64,000 bases of DNA from Acidimicrobiales bacterium (lineage in GTDB: Bacteria; Actinomycetota; Acidimicrobiia; Acidimicrobiales; JADJXE01). The notes under the pieces were generated by a model. It worked only from the letters and a program-made list of their open reading frames with translations, was not told where the DNA came from and ran no database searches. The stretch spans positions 1,439,001 through 1,503,000 of the forward strand of contig JADJXE010000001.1 in assembly GCA_016716005.1 (NCBI GenBank), read 5' to 3'. Made by a program: the position numbers and the translations under genes. Numbering within the stretch: the stretch's first letter is position 1; the number at the start of each line of letters is the position of its first letter. Positions 1 to 8,308 of the stretch are shown here, piece after piece.

Positions 1-15
1 TAGGCTCCCCGCCCC

Positions 16-813
16 GTGGATCCCGGCCCGCTCGCCGACGTGCTGACGGTCCTGCTGGGCGTGGCCACCGGCGTGCTGTCGGGCGCGTTCGGGGTGGGTG
101 GCGCGGTCATCTCCACCCCCGGCATCCGGCTCCTGGGCGCGTCGGCGCTCGTCGCCATCGGCACCACGCTGCCGTCGATCATCCCGAGCTCGGTCAGCGG
201 CACGATCCGCTACCGCCCCGAGGGCCTCATCGCCTGGAAGGCGGTGGCCTGGACGGCTCCGACCGGCATCGCCGCGGCCGTGGGCGGCGCGCTGCTCTCC
301 CCCGTGATCCCGGGCGAGGGTCACTGGCTGATGGTGCTCACCGCCCTGCTCCTCGGCTACACCGCGTTCCGGATGGGCCGCCAGGCCGCGGTCCACGCCC
401 GCGCCGGCGGACCGCCCGCCGGCCCGCCGGCGGTGCACGACGCACCGGGCCGCTACGCCGCGGTGGGCGTGGTGGCGGGCCTGCTGTCGGGCCTGCTCGG
501 CATCGGTGGGGGCGTGGTGATGGTGCCGGGGTTCAACCAGCTGGCCGGGATGCCCCTGAAGGCGGCCATCGCCACCTCGCTGGTGTGCGTCGGGATCTTC
601 GCCGTCCCCGGCACGATCACCCACGCCGCCCTGGGCAACATCGACTGGCGCTTCGCCCTGCTGCTGGCGGTGGGGGTGATCCCGGGGGCGCGGTTGGGGG
701 CGGCGCTCGCCGTCCGGGCGGCCGACCAGCGGCTCCGGCTCGCGGTGGCCGGCTTCCTCGGGCTGATCGCGCTGCTCTACGCCGGCGGGGAGCTGGCCGT
801 GCTGTTCGGCTGA
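16..813 (+). CDS. TSUP family membrane exporter (TauE/SafE type)
   Basis: Predicted inner-membrane permease of 265 aa with the two-fold repeat of the sulfite exporter TauE/SafE (TSUP) family. Each half starts with a helix carrying a Gly-rich turn: GAFGVGGAVISTP near residue 25 and LLGIGGGVVMVPG near residue 160. The second half also has a conserved ATSLV segment. About eight hydrophobic segments can be counted, usual for the family. TSUP proteins export sulfite, sulfoacetate or related organosulfur anions; the substrate here cannot be read from sequence. The start is GTG, very near the window edge, so the promoter is not visible. It converges on the PII-like gene with 13 bases between the stops and is not part of the carbon-transport operon. 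Confidence 0.85.
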   Translation: MDPGPLADVLTVLLGVATGVLSGAFGVGGAVISTPGIRLLGASALVAIGTTLPSIIPSSVSGTIRYRPEGLIAWKAVAWTAPTGIAAAVGGALLSPVIPGEGHWLMVLTALLLGYTAFRMGRQAAVHARAGGPPAGPPAVHDAPGRYAAVGVVAGLLSGLLGIGGGVVMVPGFNQLAGMPLKAAIATSLVCVGIFAVPGTITHAALGNIDWRFALLLAVGVIPGARLGAALAVRAADQRLRLAVAGFLGLIALLYAGGELAVLFG

Positions 814-826
814 GCCGTCGGCCCCG

Positions 827-1177
827 TCAGCGAGCCGGGGGCTCCACCGGCGCGACGACGAAGTACTCGGGCCGGCTCACCAGGGTCTCCGACACGAACA
901 TCACGCCCGCGTGGCCGACGAGGAACGCCCGCAGGCCGGCGATCAGGCCCTCGACGCGGTCTTCGGGCAGCACGACGATGAGCATGCTCTGCCCGCCCGT
1001 CTCGTTGAACAGCAGCCGGCCCTCTCGCCGGCCGCCGTGGCCGAAGCCCGACAGCCCGTTCACGGCGGTCCAGCCCGTGGCGCCCTCGGCCCGCATCAGG
1101 TTCTCGACGAACCCCGCGTCGGCGGCGTCGACGACGACCTCGATCTTGACCATGCTGGTGAGCCCGGAGATGTTCAT
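827..1177 (-). CDS. PII-like protein linked to the DabB-DabA transporter
   Basis: Small protein of 116 aa with a ferredoxin-like PII-type fold pattern: a VKIEVVV first strand, a Gly-rich loop (GFGHGG) where PII proteins carry the T-loop, and an LIVVLPED strand. Carboxysome-associated and other divergent PII proteins of this size are known next to bicarbonate or DAB-type carbon transporters, where they are thought to sense nucleotides or bicarbonate. The ATG start overlaps the stop of the transporter gene (ATGA, 1174-1177), so the two are translationally coupled and probably act together. I see no conserved uridylylation tyrosine and do not assign it to nitrogen control. Family placement is by pattern and is less certain than the link to the neighbour. 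Confidence 0.7.
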   Translation of the reverse strand: MNISGLTSMVKIEVVVDAADAGFVENLMRAEGATGWTAVNGLSGFGHGGRREGRLLFNETGGQSMLIVVLPEDRVEGLIAGLRAFLVGHAGVMFVSETLVSRPEYFVVAPVEPPAR

Positions 1178-4100
1178 GCCCGCACCTCGACAAGTTGGGG
1201 GATCGACAGGTCGCTCGACTCGCACCGCCGCACGCGGCCGGTGTCGGGGTCGACGGTAGCCAGGGCCACCCATCCGTTGCCGACGAGCCGCTGCAGGAGC
1301 GGATTCCGCTCGATGATGCGGAGCACCAGCTGGTGGGGGGCGTGCACCACGGCGAGCAGGCGCCGGGGCTCGTGGACGGCCCGGCCGTCCTCGTCGAACA
1401 GCGACTGCAGCGGGAGCCCGGCGGCCAGGTCGCCACGCGGCCCGATGAGCACGCCGAAGCCCGACACCACGTTGTGCACGGCCTTGTCACCCGCTCCCAG
1501 ACGGTCGGGGTCGACCGTGGAGAAGTAGTACTGGGTGTTGATCCACTCGGCCACCACGAGCGGCGCCGTGAGGATCACCTCGAGGGCCGCACCGTCGGGA
1601 TCGTGCTCGACCCGGTACGAGTGCAGGAACACGCGGCCGTCCAGGTCGAGGCCGCGGGTGAGGTGCCGCGGACCCACCACGAAGGCGGCGTTGCCGGCCA
1701 GACCCCACTCCGGGCGCACCTGGGCCCAGTCGGCGGCCCGGTGCCGGGCCAGGGCCCGGGACCGGGCGACGTCGAGCGGGCCGGGGCGCTGCGCCCCGGG
1801 GAGGCGGGACCACCGCTCCACCGCCGTGTCCGCGGTCGCCCGGTCGAGGTCGGCCTCGAGCTGCGCCAGATCGCCGCGGTGGCTCGCCGGCACGGCGGTG
1901 GCGTCGAGGATCGCCACCTCGTCGCGGGTCGTGTCGTGCACGGCGGCCACGAACAGCGTGTCGCCGGGGACGTCGATGCCGCGCTCGCGCAGGCGCTCGC
2001 GGACCACGGGGTCGTTCAGGATCGCGGCGAGCGCCCGGGCGTTCGGGGCACCGTCGTGGCCCCCGCAGGCCCCGCAGGCGTAGGCCGTGGCGTAGGGGTT
2101 GTTCTCGGTCGACGCGCCGTGGCCGCACAGCAGCACCAGCCGGGCGAACCCGCGCACCAGGCCCATGGCCAGGAGACCGGCCTCGGCCAGGAAGACCCGC
2201 TCGTCGACGGTGAACCCGTGGCCGTCGGCCACGGGTTCGAGGGCGAGGCGGGTGTCGGGGCACGACGCGGCCTGCCGACGCCGCCGCGCGCCCACCGCCC
2301 AGCTGGGTGCGACCGTTCGGGCGGCCGCCACCACGGCCAGCGGCCACCCGGCGGCCTCGGCCAGGGCGAACGCCGCGAACGGCCGCTCCTCGGCGGCGTG
2401 GCCCGCCCCGGCCGCGCCGACCCGAGCCCGACGGCGGTCGAGCGCCGAGGCCGCCGCCGAGCCGGCCCCCGGCGCGGGCACCTCCGCGACCTGGTTGCGG
2501 GGTCGGAGGAGCACCGGGCACTGCGGCGTCGGGTGGTCCCCACCGAGCGGGAGGTAGGAGAACGGCACGCCGAAGAAGCCGGCGAACCCGAGGGTCTCGT
2601 AGGGACCACAGTCCTCCAGGTGGCGCCGCAACCGCTCGGCGCGCACGTCGATGCAGAACACCGCCTGCGCGGCGGGCCGCTCGGGGGTCACCGCGACGCC
2701 GGGCAAGGTGGCCTGCGAGGCGATGCTGTCGAGCAGGCCGGCCCGGTAGTCCTCCTCGTACGCCAGCTGCCACACGTCGGCCTGGGACGGCTCCGGGAAC
2801 GAGGCCCAGGCGGCGACCAGTGCGGCCGCGGCCTCGTCGTCGAGCGCCAGCACCCGGTGCGGCCGGAGCCCCAGGGCCGCGGCTGCGGCGGCCACGCCCC
2901 GCACGGCCGCCTCCGACGGATCGGCCACCGTCGCCGGCCAGTGCTGCGAGCCCGTGGAGGCCGCGGCCGACACCAGGGCGGCCTCGTACGCGAGGCGGAT
3001 CGCGAGCAGGTCGACCACGTCGTCGGTCGCGGTCTCCCCGGCCCGGCCGCCGGCCCGCCAGGCCAGGTGCGAGGCCCAGCCGGGGAGCTGTCCGAGCGAC
3101 CGCGACAGGTACGGGACCCGGTCGGGGGAGGCGACGCCCAGCCGGTCGAGCAGCACCACGAGGGCCTCGTCGGCCCGCGCCGGCAGGAGGGAGACCGAGG
3201 CCGAGAAGCCTCGCGCCCCCAGGGCCCGGTCGCCGCCGGGCCCCGCCGCGACCCGCCGCCAGGCCGCCCACAGGCCGAGCTCCCGGCCGGGCATGGGCCA
3301 GCCGGCCGTGCCGGCGTCGGCCCAGATCGCGCACCACAGCGCCGTCTCGGCGTTCACGGCCTCCACGATCCGGGTGCCGAGCGTGGCGTCGAGCCGCTCT
3401 CCGCGGGTGGCCACGGTCGGGGCGCCGACGTCGACACCGGGCCGAGTGAGCACGACGCGGGCAGCGTCGAGCAGGGCCTCGTCGGGTGGCCCGCCGAGGA
3501 GCACGGTCCGCTCGAAGGAGCGCCGGTCGCACCGCACCCCCCCGACCACGACCGGGTCGGGGACGCTCGGGACCTTCCGGTCGAGGGCGTGCTCGATCGC
3601 CGCGTCGGCGATCCGCCCCTCAGCGCGCAGTGACCGGTAGGTGGGGAGGGGCTGGAAGCCGTTCGACCCGCGGGCCGCGCCGGCTGCGGCCGCCGCCTCG
3701 GCGAAGGGCAGGTGCTCCAGGCCGGCCAGGGGGTTCGAGGCCACGAAGTCGGTGAGCGGCCACGAGGGACCGACCACCCGGGACGCCTCCTCCACGGCCA
3801 CCCGAACCTCGGCTCGCGGGGCGGAGCCGACGGGGGGCGCGGCGGCCGCCTCCACCACCCCGACCACGCGAGGCCGGCCGAGGCGCGGCGGGAGCCCCGA
3901 TCGAGCGGCCCAGGCGTAGAGCCTCGGCAGGCGACCGCGGCGCACGGCCGAGTCGGCCAGCAGGCCGGCCACCCCGGAGACCAGCACCACCGTGGTGGCC
4001 AGGGCCCCCCCGGCGGCGGACCACGTCACGTCGGGCAGCAGCACCTCGTGGACGGCGCGATCGACGACGCCGGCCCCGACGAGGTACGCGGCCAGGGCAC

Positions 4101-5313
4101 CGAGCACGCCGGCCGAGAGGCCGGCCACCTGGCCGGACCGCAGCCCGCGACCCGCCAGGGCGAGCAGGGCCACCACACCCGTCAGCCCGGCCGCAGCGAA
4201 CAGCACGATGGCCGGCGGCCCCTCGTAGGGCACGATCCCGGTGGCCCACACCGCGGCGAGCACGGCGCCCACCGCGACCAGCGCGGCCGCCGCCTCCGCC
4301 GCGACCCGCCCCGGCCGGCGGGGCGGCCCCGGAGCGTGAGCGGGCCCGTCGGGCGAGGCCACCACGGCGCTGCCCGATCCGAGGAACAGCGTGGCCTTGA
4401 ACAGGCCGTGTCCGATCAGGTGGAACAGCGCGGCACCGGGCGCGCCCAGCCCCAGCTGGACCCCCATGTACCCCATCTGCGCCGAGGTCGACGCCACCAG
4501 CCGACCCTTCACGTCGGCGCGCGCCCGCATCTGCGCCATGCCGACGACGGCGGTCAGCGTGCCCAGCCCGAGCAGCACGCCGAGCCCGGCGGGGGACTCT
4601 GCGAACACCGGCCAGGCCAGCAGGCCGAGCAGCCCCAGCCCGTTCACCAGGCCGGCGTGCAGCTGCGCCGACACCGGCGTGGGGGCGGCGGTGGTCTCCG
4701 GCAGCCACCGATGGAAGGGCACGAGGGCCGAGCGGGCCGATCCGCCGATGGCCAGCAGCACCGCAACCACGGCGAGCCCTCCGGCGCTGGCCGACGCCGC
4801 ACCGGCACCGAGCGCGGTGCGGTCGAGGTCGGCCAGGACGACGGCGGCCGCGACCACCCCGGCCCACACGAAGGCGTCGCCGACGAGCAACCGGCGCCGC
4901 ACCGACCGGGCGGCCCCTCCGGCAGCGTCGCCCGCGGTGCCGATCAGCCCGGCCAGGCCGAGACCGGCGGCCGTCCAGCCCACCGCGATCACGGGGAGGC
5001 TGGCGCCCGCCGCCGTCAGCCCGAGGGCGGCGGCGGTGGCGACGAGGAGGACCCGGAACCGGCCGGCCCCACGGGCGCGGTCGAGGTAGCGGTCGGCGAA
5101 CGACGCGACCAGCGCACCGACACCGGCCACCAGCGCCACCAGGAGCACCGAGACCCGGTCGAGGCGCAGCCCCACGGTGAAGCTGGTGTCGCCCAGCCGG
5201 ACCACGCCGGCGGAGAGCGTGGCCGCTCCCGCCGAGAAGACCACCACAGCCGCGGCGGCCGCTCCGACCAGCGCCGCCCCCAGCACCCAGATCGCCCATC
5301 GCCTGCGTCCCAC
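1174..5313 (-). CDS. dabBA: DabB-DabA fusion, energy-coupled inorganic carbon transporter
   Basis: Single polypeptide of 1379 aa from GTG 5313. Residues about 1-470 are a multi-helix membrane domain of the NuoL/MrpA type as in DabB, with the family signature PFHRWLPET followed by APTPVSAQLHAG. After a linker, residues about 505-1379 are DabA (DUF2309), which resembles a beta-carbonic anhydrase. The zinc and active-site residues are present: C887 and D889 in CIDVR, H1065 in CGHGAS and C1080 in YACGACGG. The H-to-C spacing is 15, as in Halothiobacillus DabA, to my recollection. In described DAB systems the two subunits are separate genes that use ion flow to drive CO2 hydration and trap bicarbonate. 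A TTG at 5349 could extend the protein by 12 aa, but a promoter overlaps it and favours leaderless GTG 5313. Confidence 0.88.
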   Translation of the reverse strand: MGRRRWAIWVLGAALVGAAAAAVVVFSAGAATLSAGVVRLGDTSFTVGLRLDRVSVLLVALVAGVGALVASFADRYLDRARGAGRFRVLLVATAAALGLTAAGASLPVIAVGWTAAGLGLAGLIGTAGDAAGGAARSVRRRLLVGDAFVWAGVVAAAVVLADLDRTALGAGAASASAGGLAVVAVLLAIGGSARSALVPFHRWLPETTAAPTPVSAQLHAGLVNGLGLLGLLAWPVFAESPAGLGVLLGLGTLTAVVGMAQMRARADVKGRLVASTSAQMGYMGVQLGLGAPGAALFHLIGHGLFKATLFLGSGSAVVASPDGPAHAPGPPRRPGRVAAEAAAALVAVGAVLAAVWATGIVPYEGPPAIVLFAAAGLTGVVALLALAGRGLRSGQVAGLSAGVLGALAAYLVGAGVVDRAVHEVLLPDVTWSAAGGALATTVVLVSGVAGLLADSAVRRGRLPRLYAWAARSGLPPRLGRPRVVGVVEAAAAPPVGSAPRAEVRVAVEEASRVVGPSWPLTDFVASNPLAGLEHLPFAEAAAAAGAARGSNGFQPLPTYRSLRAEGRIADAAIEHALDRKVPSVPDPVVVGGVRCDRRSFERTVLLGGPPDEALLDAARVVLTRPGVDVGAPTVATRGERLDATLGTRIVEAVNAETALWCAIWADAGTAGWPMPGRELGLWAAWRRVAAGPGGDRALGARGFSASVSLLPARADEALVVLLDRLGVASPDRVPYLSRSLGQLPGWASHLAWRAGGRAGETATDDVVDLLAIRLAYEAALVSAAASTGSQHWPATVADPSEAAVRGVAAAAAALGLRPHRVLALDDEAAAALVAAWASFPEPSQADVWQLAYEEDYRAGLLDSIASQATLPGVAVTPERPAAQAVFCIDVRAERLRRHLEDCGPYETLGFAGFFGVPFSYLPLGGDHPTPQCPVLLRPRNQVAEVPAPGAGSAAASALDRRRARVGAAGAGHAAEERPFAAFALAEAAGWPLAVVAAARTVAPSWAVGARRRRQAASCPDTRLALEPVADGHGFTVDERVFLAEAGLLAMGLVRGFARLVLLCGHGASTENNPYATAYACGACGGHDGAPNARALAAILNDPVVRERLRERGIDVPGDTLFVAAVHDTTRDEVAILDATAVPASHRGDLAQLEADLDRATADTAVERWSRLPGAQRPGPLDVARSRALARHRAADWAQVRPEWGLAGNAAFVVGPRHLTRGLDLDGRVFLHSYRVEHDPDGAALEVILTAPLVVAEWINTQYYFSTVDPDRLGAGDKAVHNVVSGFGVLIGPRGDLAAGLPLQSLFDEDGRAVHEPRRLLAVVHAPHQLVLRIIERNPLLQRLVGNGWVALATVDPDTGRVRRCESSDLSIPQLVEVRA

Positions 5314-5319
5314 GCCACG

Positions 5320-5349
5320 ATCGTACGAGTCCAAACTCCGGAACGTCAA
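5320..5349 (-). promoter_or_regulatory. Sigma-70-like promoter for a leaderless dabBA mRNA
   Basis: On the minus strand TTGACG (5349-5344) is followed by an 18-base spacer and TACGAT (5325-5320). Six bases later comes GTG 5313, just where transcription should begin. The -35 box overlaps the stop codon of the upstream acyl-CoA dehydrogenase gene. A leaderless GTG-starting mRNA, common in actinobacteria, fits this layout. Inferred from sequence only. Confidence 0.55.
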
Positions 5350-6434
5350 TTCTTCTTTGCGGGCCCGCGGGACCCCTCGGGGTGGGCCAGCACGTCGAGG
5401 GTCGCGACCCGGCCGGCCTCGTCCTGGGCCTGCACCACCCAGAACGCCGCCTCACGCACGAGCCGCTGGGCCGGGTGGTCGCTCGAGATGCCGGCGCCGC
5501 CGACCGCGGCCAGGTGGGCGAGGGCGGCCCGCTGGGCCAGCGCCAGGCCCCGGGCCCGGAGCGCGGCCAGCTCCGCCACGGGCACCGGGGGCGAGCCGCC
5601 CGCGTCGACCGCGGACGCCAGGGCGGCAGCCGCCCGCCGCACGGCGCCCAGCTCCAGCGCCAGCGCTTCGGCGTGCTCCGGGCGGAGCGGGGCGAGCCGC
5701 CGCACGCACGCGTCGGCGAGGCCGAGGACCGGCGGCTGGAGCTGGGCCGCCCTGCGCTCGTCGAGGACCCGCCACGACTCGACCGGCACGACCGCCGCCA
5801 CCTGGTCGTCACCCACCGAGAGGTCGTCGAACCGCAGCGCCACCGTTGCCGTGGCCTGCATCACCGCCAGGGCGAGGGGTGGCCCGGCCTCCAGGCCCGG
5901 CCCGGGTCGGGCCGGCACCAGCGCCCACACCACGCGCCCGTCGGGGGTGCCGGCCGCCACCGCGAACACCGCCGCGAGCCCCCAGCCCGTCGCCCAGGGG
6001 GCCACGCCGGTGAGGCGCCAGCCGGCGCCGTCCGGATCGGCCCGCAGCAGGGGCGGGCCCGGCCGGCGCAGGAACGCGAAGGCCGTCCCGCCGATCGCGT
6101 CGCCGGCGCACAGCGACCCCAGCCAGCGGTCGCGCAGCGCGGCGTTGGCGGTCCGGCCGAGCAGGCCGACGGGCGAGTGGTGCTGCAGCCACACGAAGGT
6201 GGTGACCCCGCAGGCACCACCGAGCACCTCGGCCACCTGGCGGAAGGTGGCGGGGCGCACCCCGCCCAGCTCGGGCGGTCCCTGCAGCCCGAACAGCCCG
6301 GCGTCGGCCAGCGCCCGGAGGTTGGCCCGGGGGACGACGGCGGCCCGGTCGGTCGACTCCGCCGCCGGGGCCAGCACCTCGGCGGCCACCTGCCGGGCCG
6401 CCTCCACGACCGTGGCGTCGCGGTCGGCGGTCAC
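5346..6434 (-). CDS. Acyl-CoA dehydrogenase-like flavoprotein, atypical
   Basis: Protein of 362 aa with the overall acyl-CoA dehydrogenase plan. It has an N-terminal helical domain (LADAGLFGLQGPPELGG), a middle strand domain (GGTAFAFLRRPG, then APWATGWG), and a C-terminal four-helix bundle with HPAQRLVREAAFW. The EGTxQI motif that carries the catalytic glutamate in classical members is not visible, so it may be a flavin-dependent oxidase or hydroxylase-like relative or act on an unusual acyl substrate. The GTG start at 6434 overlaps the stop of the uracil-DNA glycosylase gene (GTGA), so these two are coupled. Its own stop lies inside the predicted promoter of dabBA. Substrate unknown. Confidence 0.7.
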   Translation of the reverse strand: MTADRDATVVEAARQVAAEVLAPAAESTDRAAVVPRANLRALADAGLFGLQGPPELGGVRPATFRQVAEVLGGACGVTTFVWLQHHSPVGLLGRTANAALRDRWLGSLCAGDAIGGTAFAFLRRPGPPLLRADPDGAGWRLTGVAPWATGWGLAAVFAVAAGTPDGRVVWALVPARPGPGLEAGPPLALAVMQATATVALRFDDLSVGDDQVAAVVPVESWRVLDERRAAQLQPPVLGLADACVRRLAPLRPEHAEALALELGAVRRAAAALASAVDAGGSPPVPVAELAALRARGLALAQRAALAHLAAVGGAGISSDHPAQRLVREAAFWVVQAQDEAGRVATLDVLAHPEGSRGPAKKN

Positions 6435-7123
6435 GGCCACGGGACCCCCGGCCCGGCGAGCTCGACGGCCCGGGCCATCACGGCGTCGAGCATGGGTTCG
6501 GTGAGCCGTCCGGTGAAGGTGTTCTGCTGGCTCGGGTGGTACGAGCAGAGCACCACCACGCCGTCCGGCGCGACCGCCTCGACCCCGTGCCCGAACCGGG
6601 GTAGGGGCCGGGGTCGGGGCCGCACGATCAGGAGCGCGGCCACGGTGGCGTAGGCGAGCTGACCGAGGCACACCACCACCCGCACGTCGGGGAGCAGCGA
6701 CCGCTCCCGCTCCAGGAAGCCCAGGCACGCCCGCCGCTCGGCCGGGGTGGGCGCGTTGGCGGGTGGTGCGCAGCGCACCGCGGCGGTGACATAGGCGCCG
6801 CGGAGCTCCAGGCCGTCGTCTCGCCCCGTGCTGGTGGCCGACGTGGCCAGGCCCACCCGGTGGAGCGACCGGTACAGCCAGTCGCCCGAGCGGTCGCCGG
6901 TGAACATGCGCCCGGTGCGGTTGGCCCCGTGCGCCGCCGGCGCCAGGCCCACGAGCAGCACCCGAGCGTGCGGGTCGCCGAAGCCCGGCACTGGCCGCCC
7001 CCAGTACTCGCAGGTTCGGAAGGCGGCACGCCGCTCGGCCGCGACCCGCTCCCGCCAGGCGACCAGCCGCGGGCAGGCGCGGCAGGCGACGACGTCGCCG
7101 CGTAGCCGTTCGAGGGAATCCAC
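6431..7123 (-). CDS. udgB: Uracil-DNA glycosylase, family 5 (UdgB-like)
   Basis: Removes uracil and other deaminated bases from DNA as the first step of base excision repair. The 230-aa product has the family 4/5 cysteine pattern for a 4Fe-4S cluster: CRACPRL near the N-terminus, C in FRTCEYWG, then CAPP and C further on. Motif A is GLAPAAHGANRTGRMFTGD, with Ala-Ala-His in place of the usual catalytic acidic residue, characteristic of family 5. The C-terminal motif is SYHPSQQNTF. The start is taken at GTG 7123 (DSLERLRGD). It diverges from the phosphatase gene at 7153 with a 29-base gap. Uracil repair by such an enzyme is useful in a genome this rich in GC, where cytosine deamination is frequent. 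Confidence 0.88.
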   Translation of the reverse strand: MDSLERLRGDVVACRACPRLVAWRERVAAERRAAFRTCEYWGRPVPGFGDPHARVLLVGLAPAAHGANRTGRMFTGDRSGDWLYRSLHRVGLATSATSTGRDDGLELRGAYVTAAVRCAPPANAPTPAERRACLGFLERERSLLPDVRVVVCLGQLAYATVAALLIVRPRPRPLPRFGHGVEAVAPDGVVVLCSYHPSQQNTFTGRLTEPMLDAVMARAVELAGPGVPWP

Positions 7124-7152
7124 CGTGGGGACGCTAGGTTCACGGGCGACCG

Positions 7153-7800
7153 ATGGCTGCCTCCTCCTCGACCACGCGCCCCACCACCGTGATCTTCGTC
7201 CGGCACGGTCAGACGCCCAGCACCGGCAAGGTCCTCCCGGGACGTGCGCCCGGCCTCCACCTGTCCGACACCGGAAAGGCCCAGGCCGACGCCGTCGCCC
7301 GGTCGCTGGCCTCGCTGCCGCGCGTCGACGCCGTGTACACCTCGCCCATGGAGCGAACCCGGGAGACCGCGGCCCCGATCGCAGCGGCACGGGGCCTGAA
7401 GCAGCACGTGCTGCGCGGCCTGGTCGAGTGCGACTTCGGCGACTGGACCGGCCAGGAGCTCAAGGTGCTGCGCCGGCTCAGGGAGTGGCGCACCGTGCTC
7501 CACTACCCGAGCGGCTTCCGCTTCCCCGGCGGCGAGTCGTTCGCCGAGATGCAGCAGCGCATGGTCGACGCCGTCGACCGGATCACCCACGCCCATCCCG
7601 GCGGCGTGGTGGTCGCGGTGTCCCACGCCGACCCGATCAAGGCGGCCGTGGCCCACGCCCTCGGCGTCCACCTCGATCTGTTCCAGCGCCTGGTGGTGGG
7701 CCCCTGCTCGGTGACCTCGGTGATGTACGGAGGCGAGGGGCCGGTGGTCCTGGCGGTGAACACGCCGCCCGACGGGCTGCAGGGCCTGCGGCCGTCGTGA
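7153..7800 (+). CDS. Histidine phosphatase family protein (MSMEG_4193-like)
   Basis: Protein of 215 aa from the phosphoglycerate mutase-like histidine phosphatase superfamily. The catalytic RHG motif appears as FVRHGQTP near residue 15, followed by the partner arginine in SPMERTRETA, a glutamate in VECDFGDW and the second histidine in VVAVSHADP. It is followed without a gap by DUF3090 and SCO1664-like genes, a trio conserved across actinobacteria, which identifies it as the MSMEG_4193 type. The physiological substrate of that group is not established. Its TGA overlaps the GTG of the next gene (GTGA at 7797-7800), so the genes are co-translated. Confidence 0.88.
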   Translation: MAASSSTTRPTTVIFVRHGQTPSTGKVLPGRAPGLHLSDTGKAQADAVARSLASLPRVDAVYTSPMERTRETAAPIAAARGLKQHVLRGLVECDFGDWTGQELKVLRRLREWRTVLHYPSGFRFPGGESFAEMQQRMVDAVDRITHAHPGGVVVAVSHADPIKAAVAHALGVHLDLFQRLVVGPCSVTSVMYGGEGPVVLAVNTPPDGLQGLRPS

Positions 7801-8297
7801 GCGCCTCCTTCGAGCTGCCCGAGGTCGAGCGGTTCACCACCGGCTCGATCGGCCCGCCCGGCCAGCGGGCGTTCTTCCTGCAGGTCCGCGGTCCGGGGGG
7901 CCTGGTGTCGCTCAAGGTGGAGAAGCTCCAGGTGACGGCGCTGGCCGACTACCTCGAGCAGGTCCTCGACGACCTGCCGTCGCCACCGGCGGCCTCGCAG
8001 AGCGCGCCCGGGCTCGAGGAGCCGGTGGTGGCCGAGTGGGCGGTGGGCTCGCTGGCCGTCGCCGTCGAGGCCGACGAGGCGCGCATCCTGGTGGTGGCCG
8101 AGGAGCTGGTCGACGCCGAGGCCGGCGAGGAGGGTGCGTCGGCCCGGTTCCGGCTCACGTATCCGCAGGTGGCGATGTTCGTCCGCCGGGCCCGCGAGGC
8201 CGTGGCCGGGGGCCGCCCGCCCTGCCGGCTGTGCGGCCGGCCCCTGGACCCCGAGGGCCACGTGTGCCCCCGCACCAACGGCCACGGGGTGCACTGA
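7797..8297 (+). CDS. DUF3090 family protein
   Basis: Protein of 166 aa. The first two thirds match the DUF3090 pattern: FTTGSIGPPGQRAFFLQ at the start, VSLKVEKLQV, then EWAVGSLAVA. The last third is a small zinc-binding tail with CRLCGRPLDPEGHVCPRTNGH, holding three cysteines and histidines. The function is unknown. In many actinobacteria it sits between the MSMEG_4193-like phosphatase and the SCO1664-like protein, exactly as here. The start is the GTG that overlaps the stop of the preceding gene. The conserved trio suggests the three proteins act in one pathway. Confidence 0.88.
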   Translation: MSASFELPEVERFTTGSIGPPGQRAFFLQVRGPGGLVSLKVEKLQVTALADYLEQVLDDLPSPPAASQSAPGLEEPVVAEWAVGSLAVAVEADEARILVVAEELVDAEAGEEGASARFRLTYPQVAMFVRRAREAVAGGRPPCRLCGRPLDPEGHVCPRTNGHGVH

Positions 8298-8308
8298 CGG
8301 AGCGGTCG

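Noticed and set aside
1195..3633. An 812-codon open frame on the plus strand opposite the DabA part
   Set aside because: It is Gly/His/Arg/Pro-rich without a recognisable motif and mirrors the codon bias of the real gene; a GC-rich antisense shadow.
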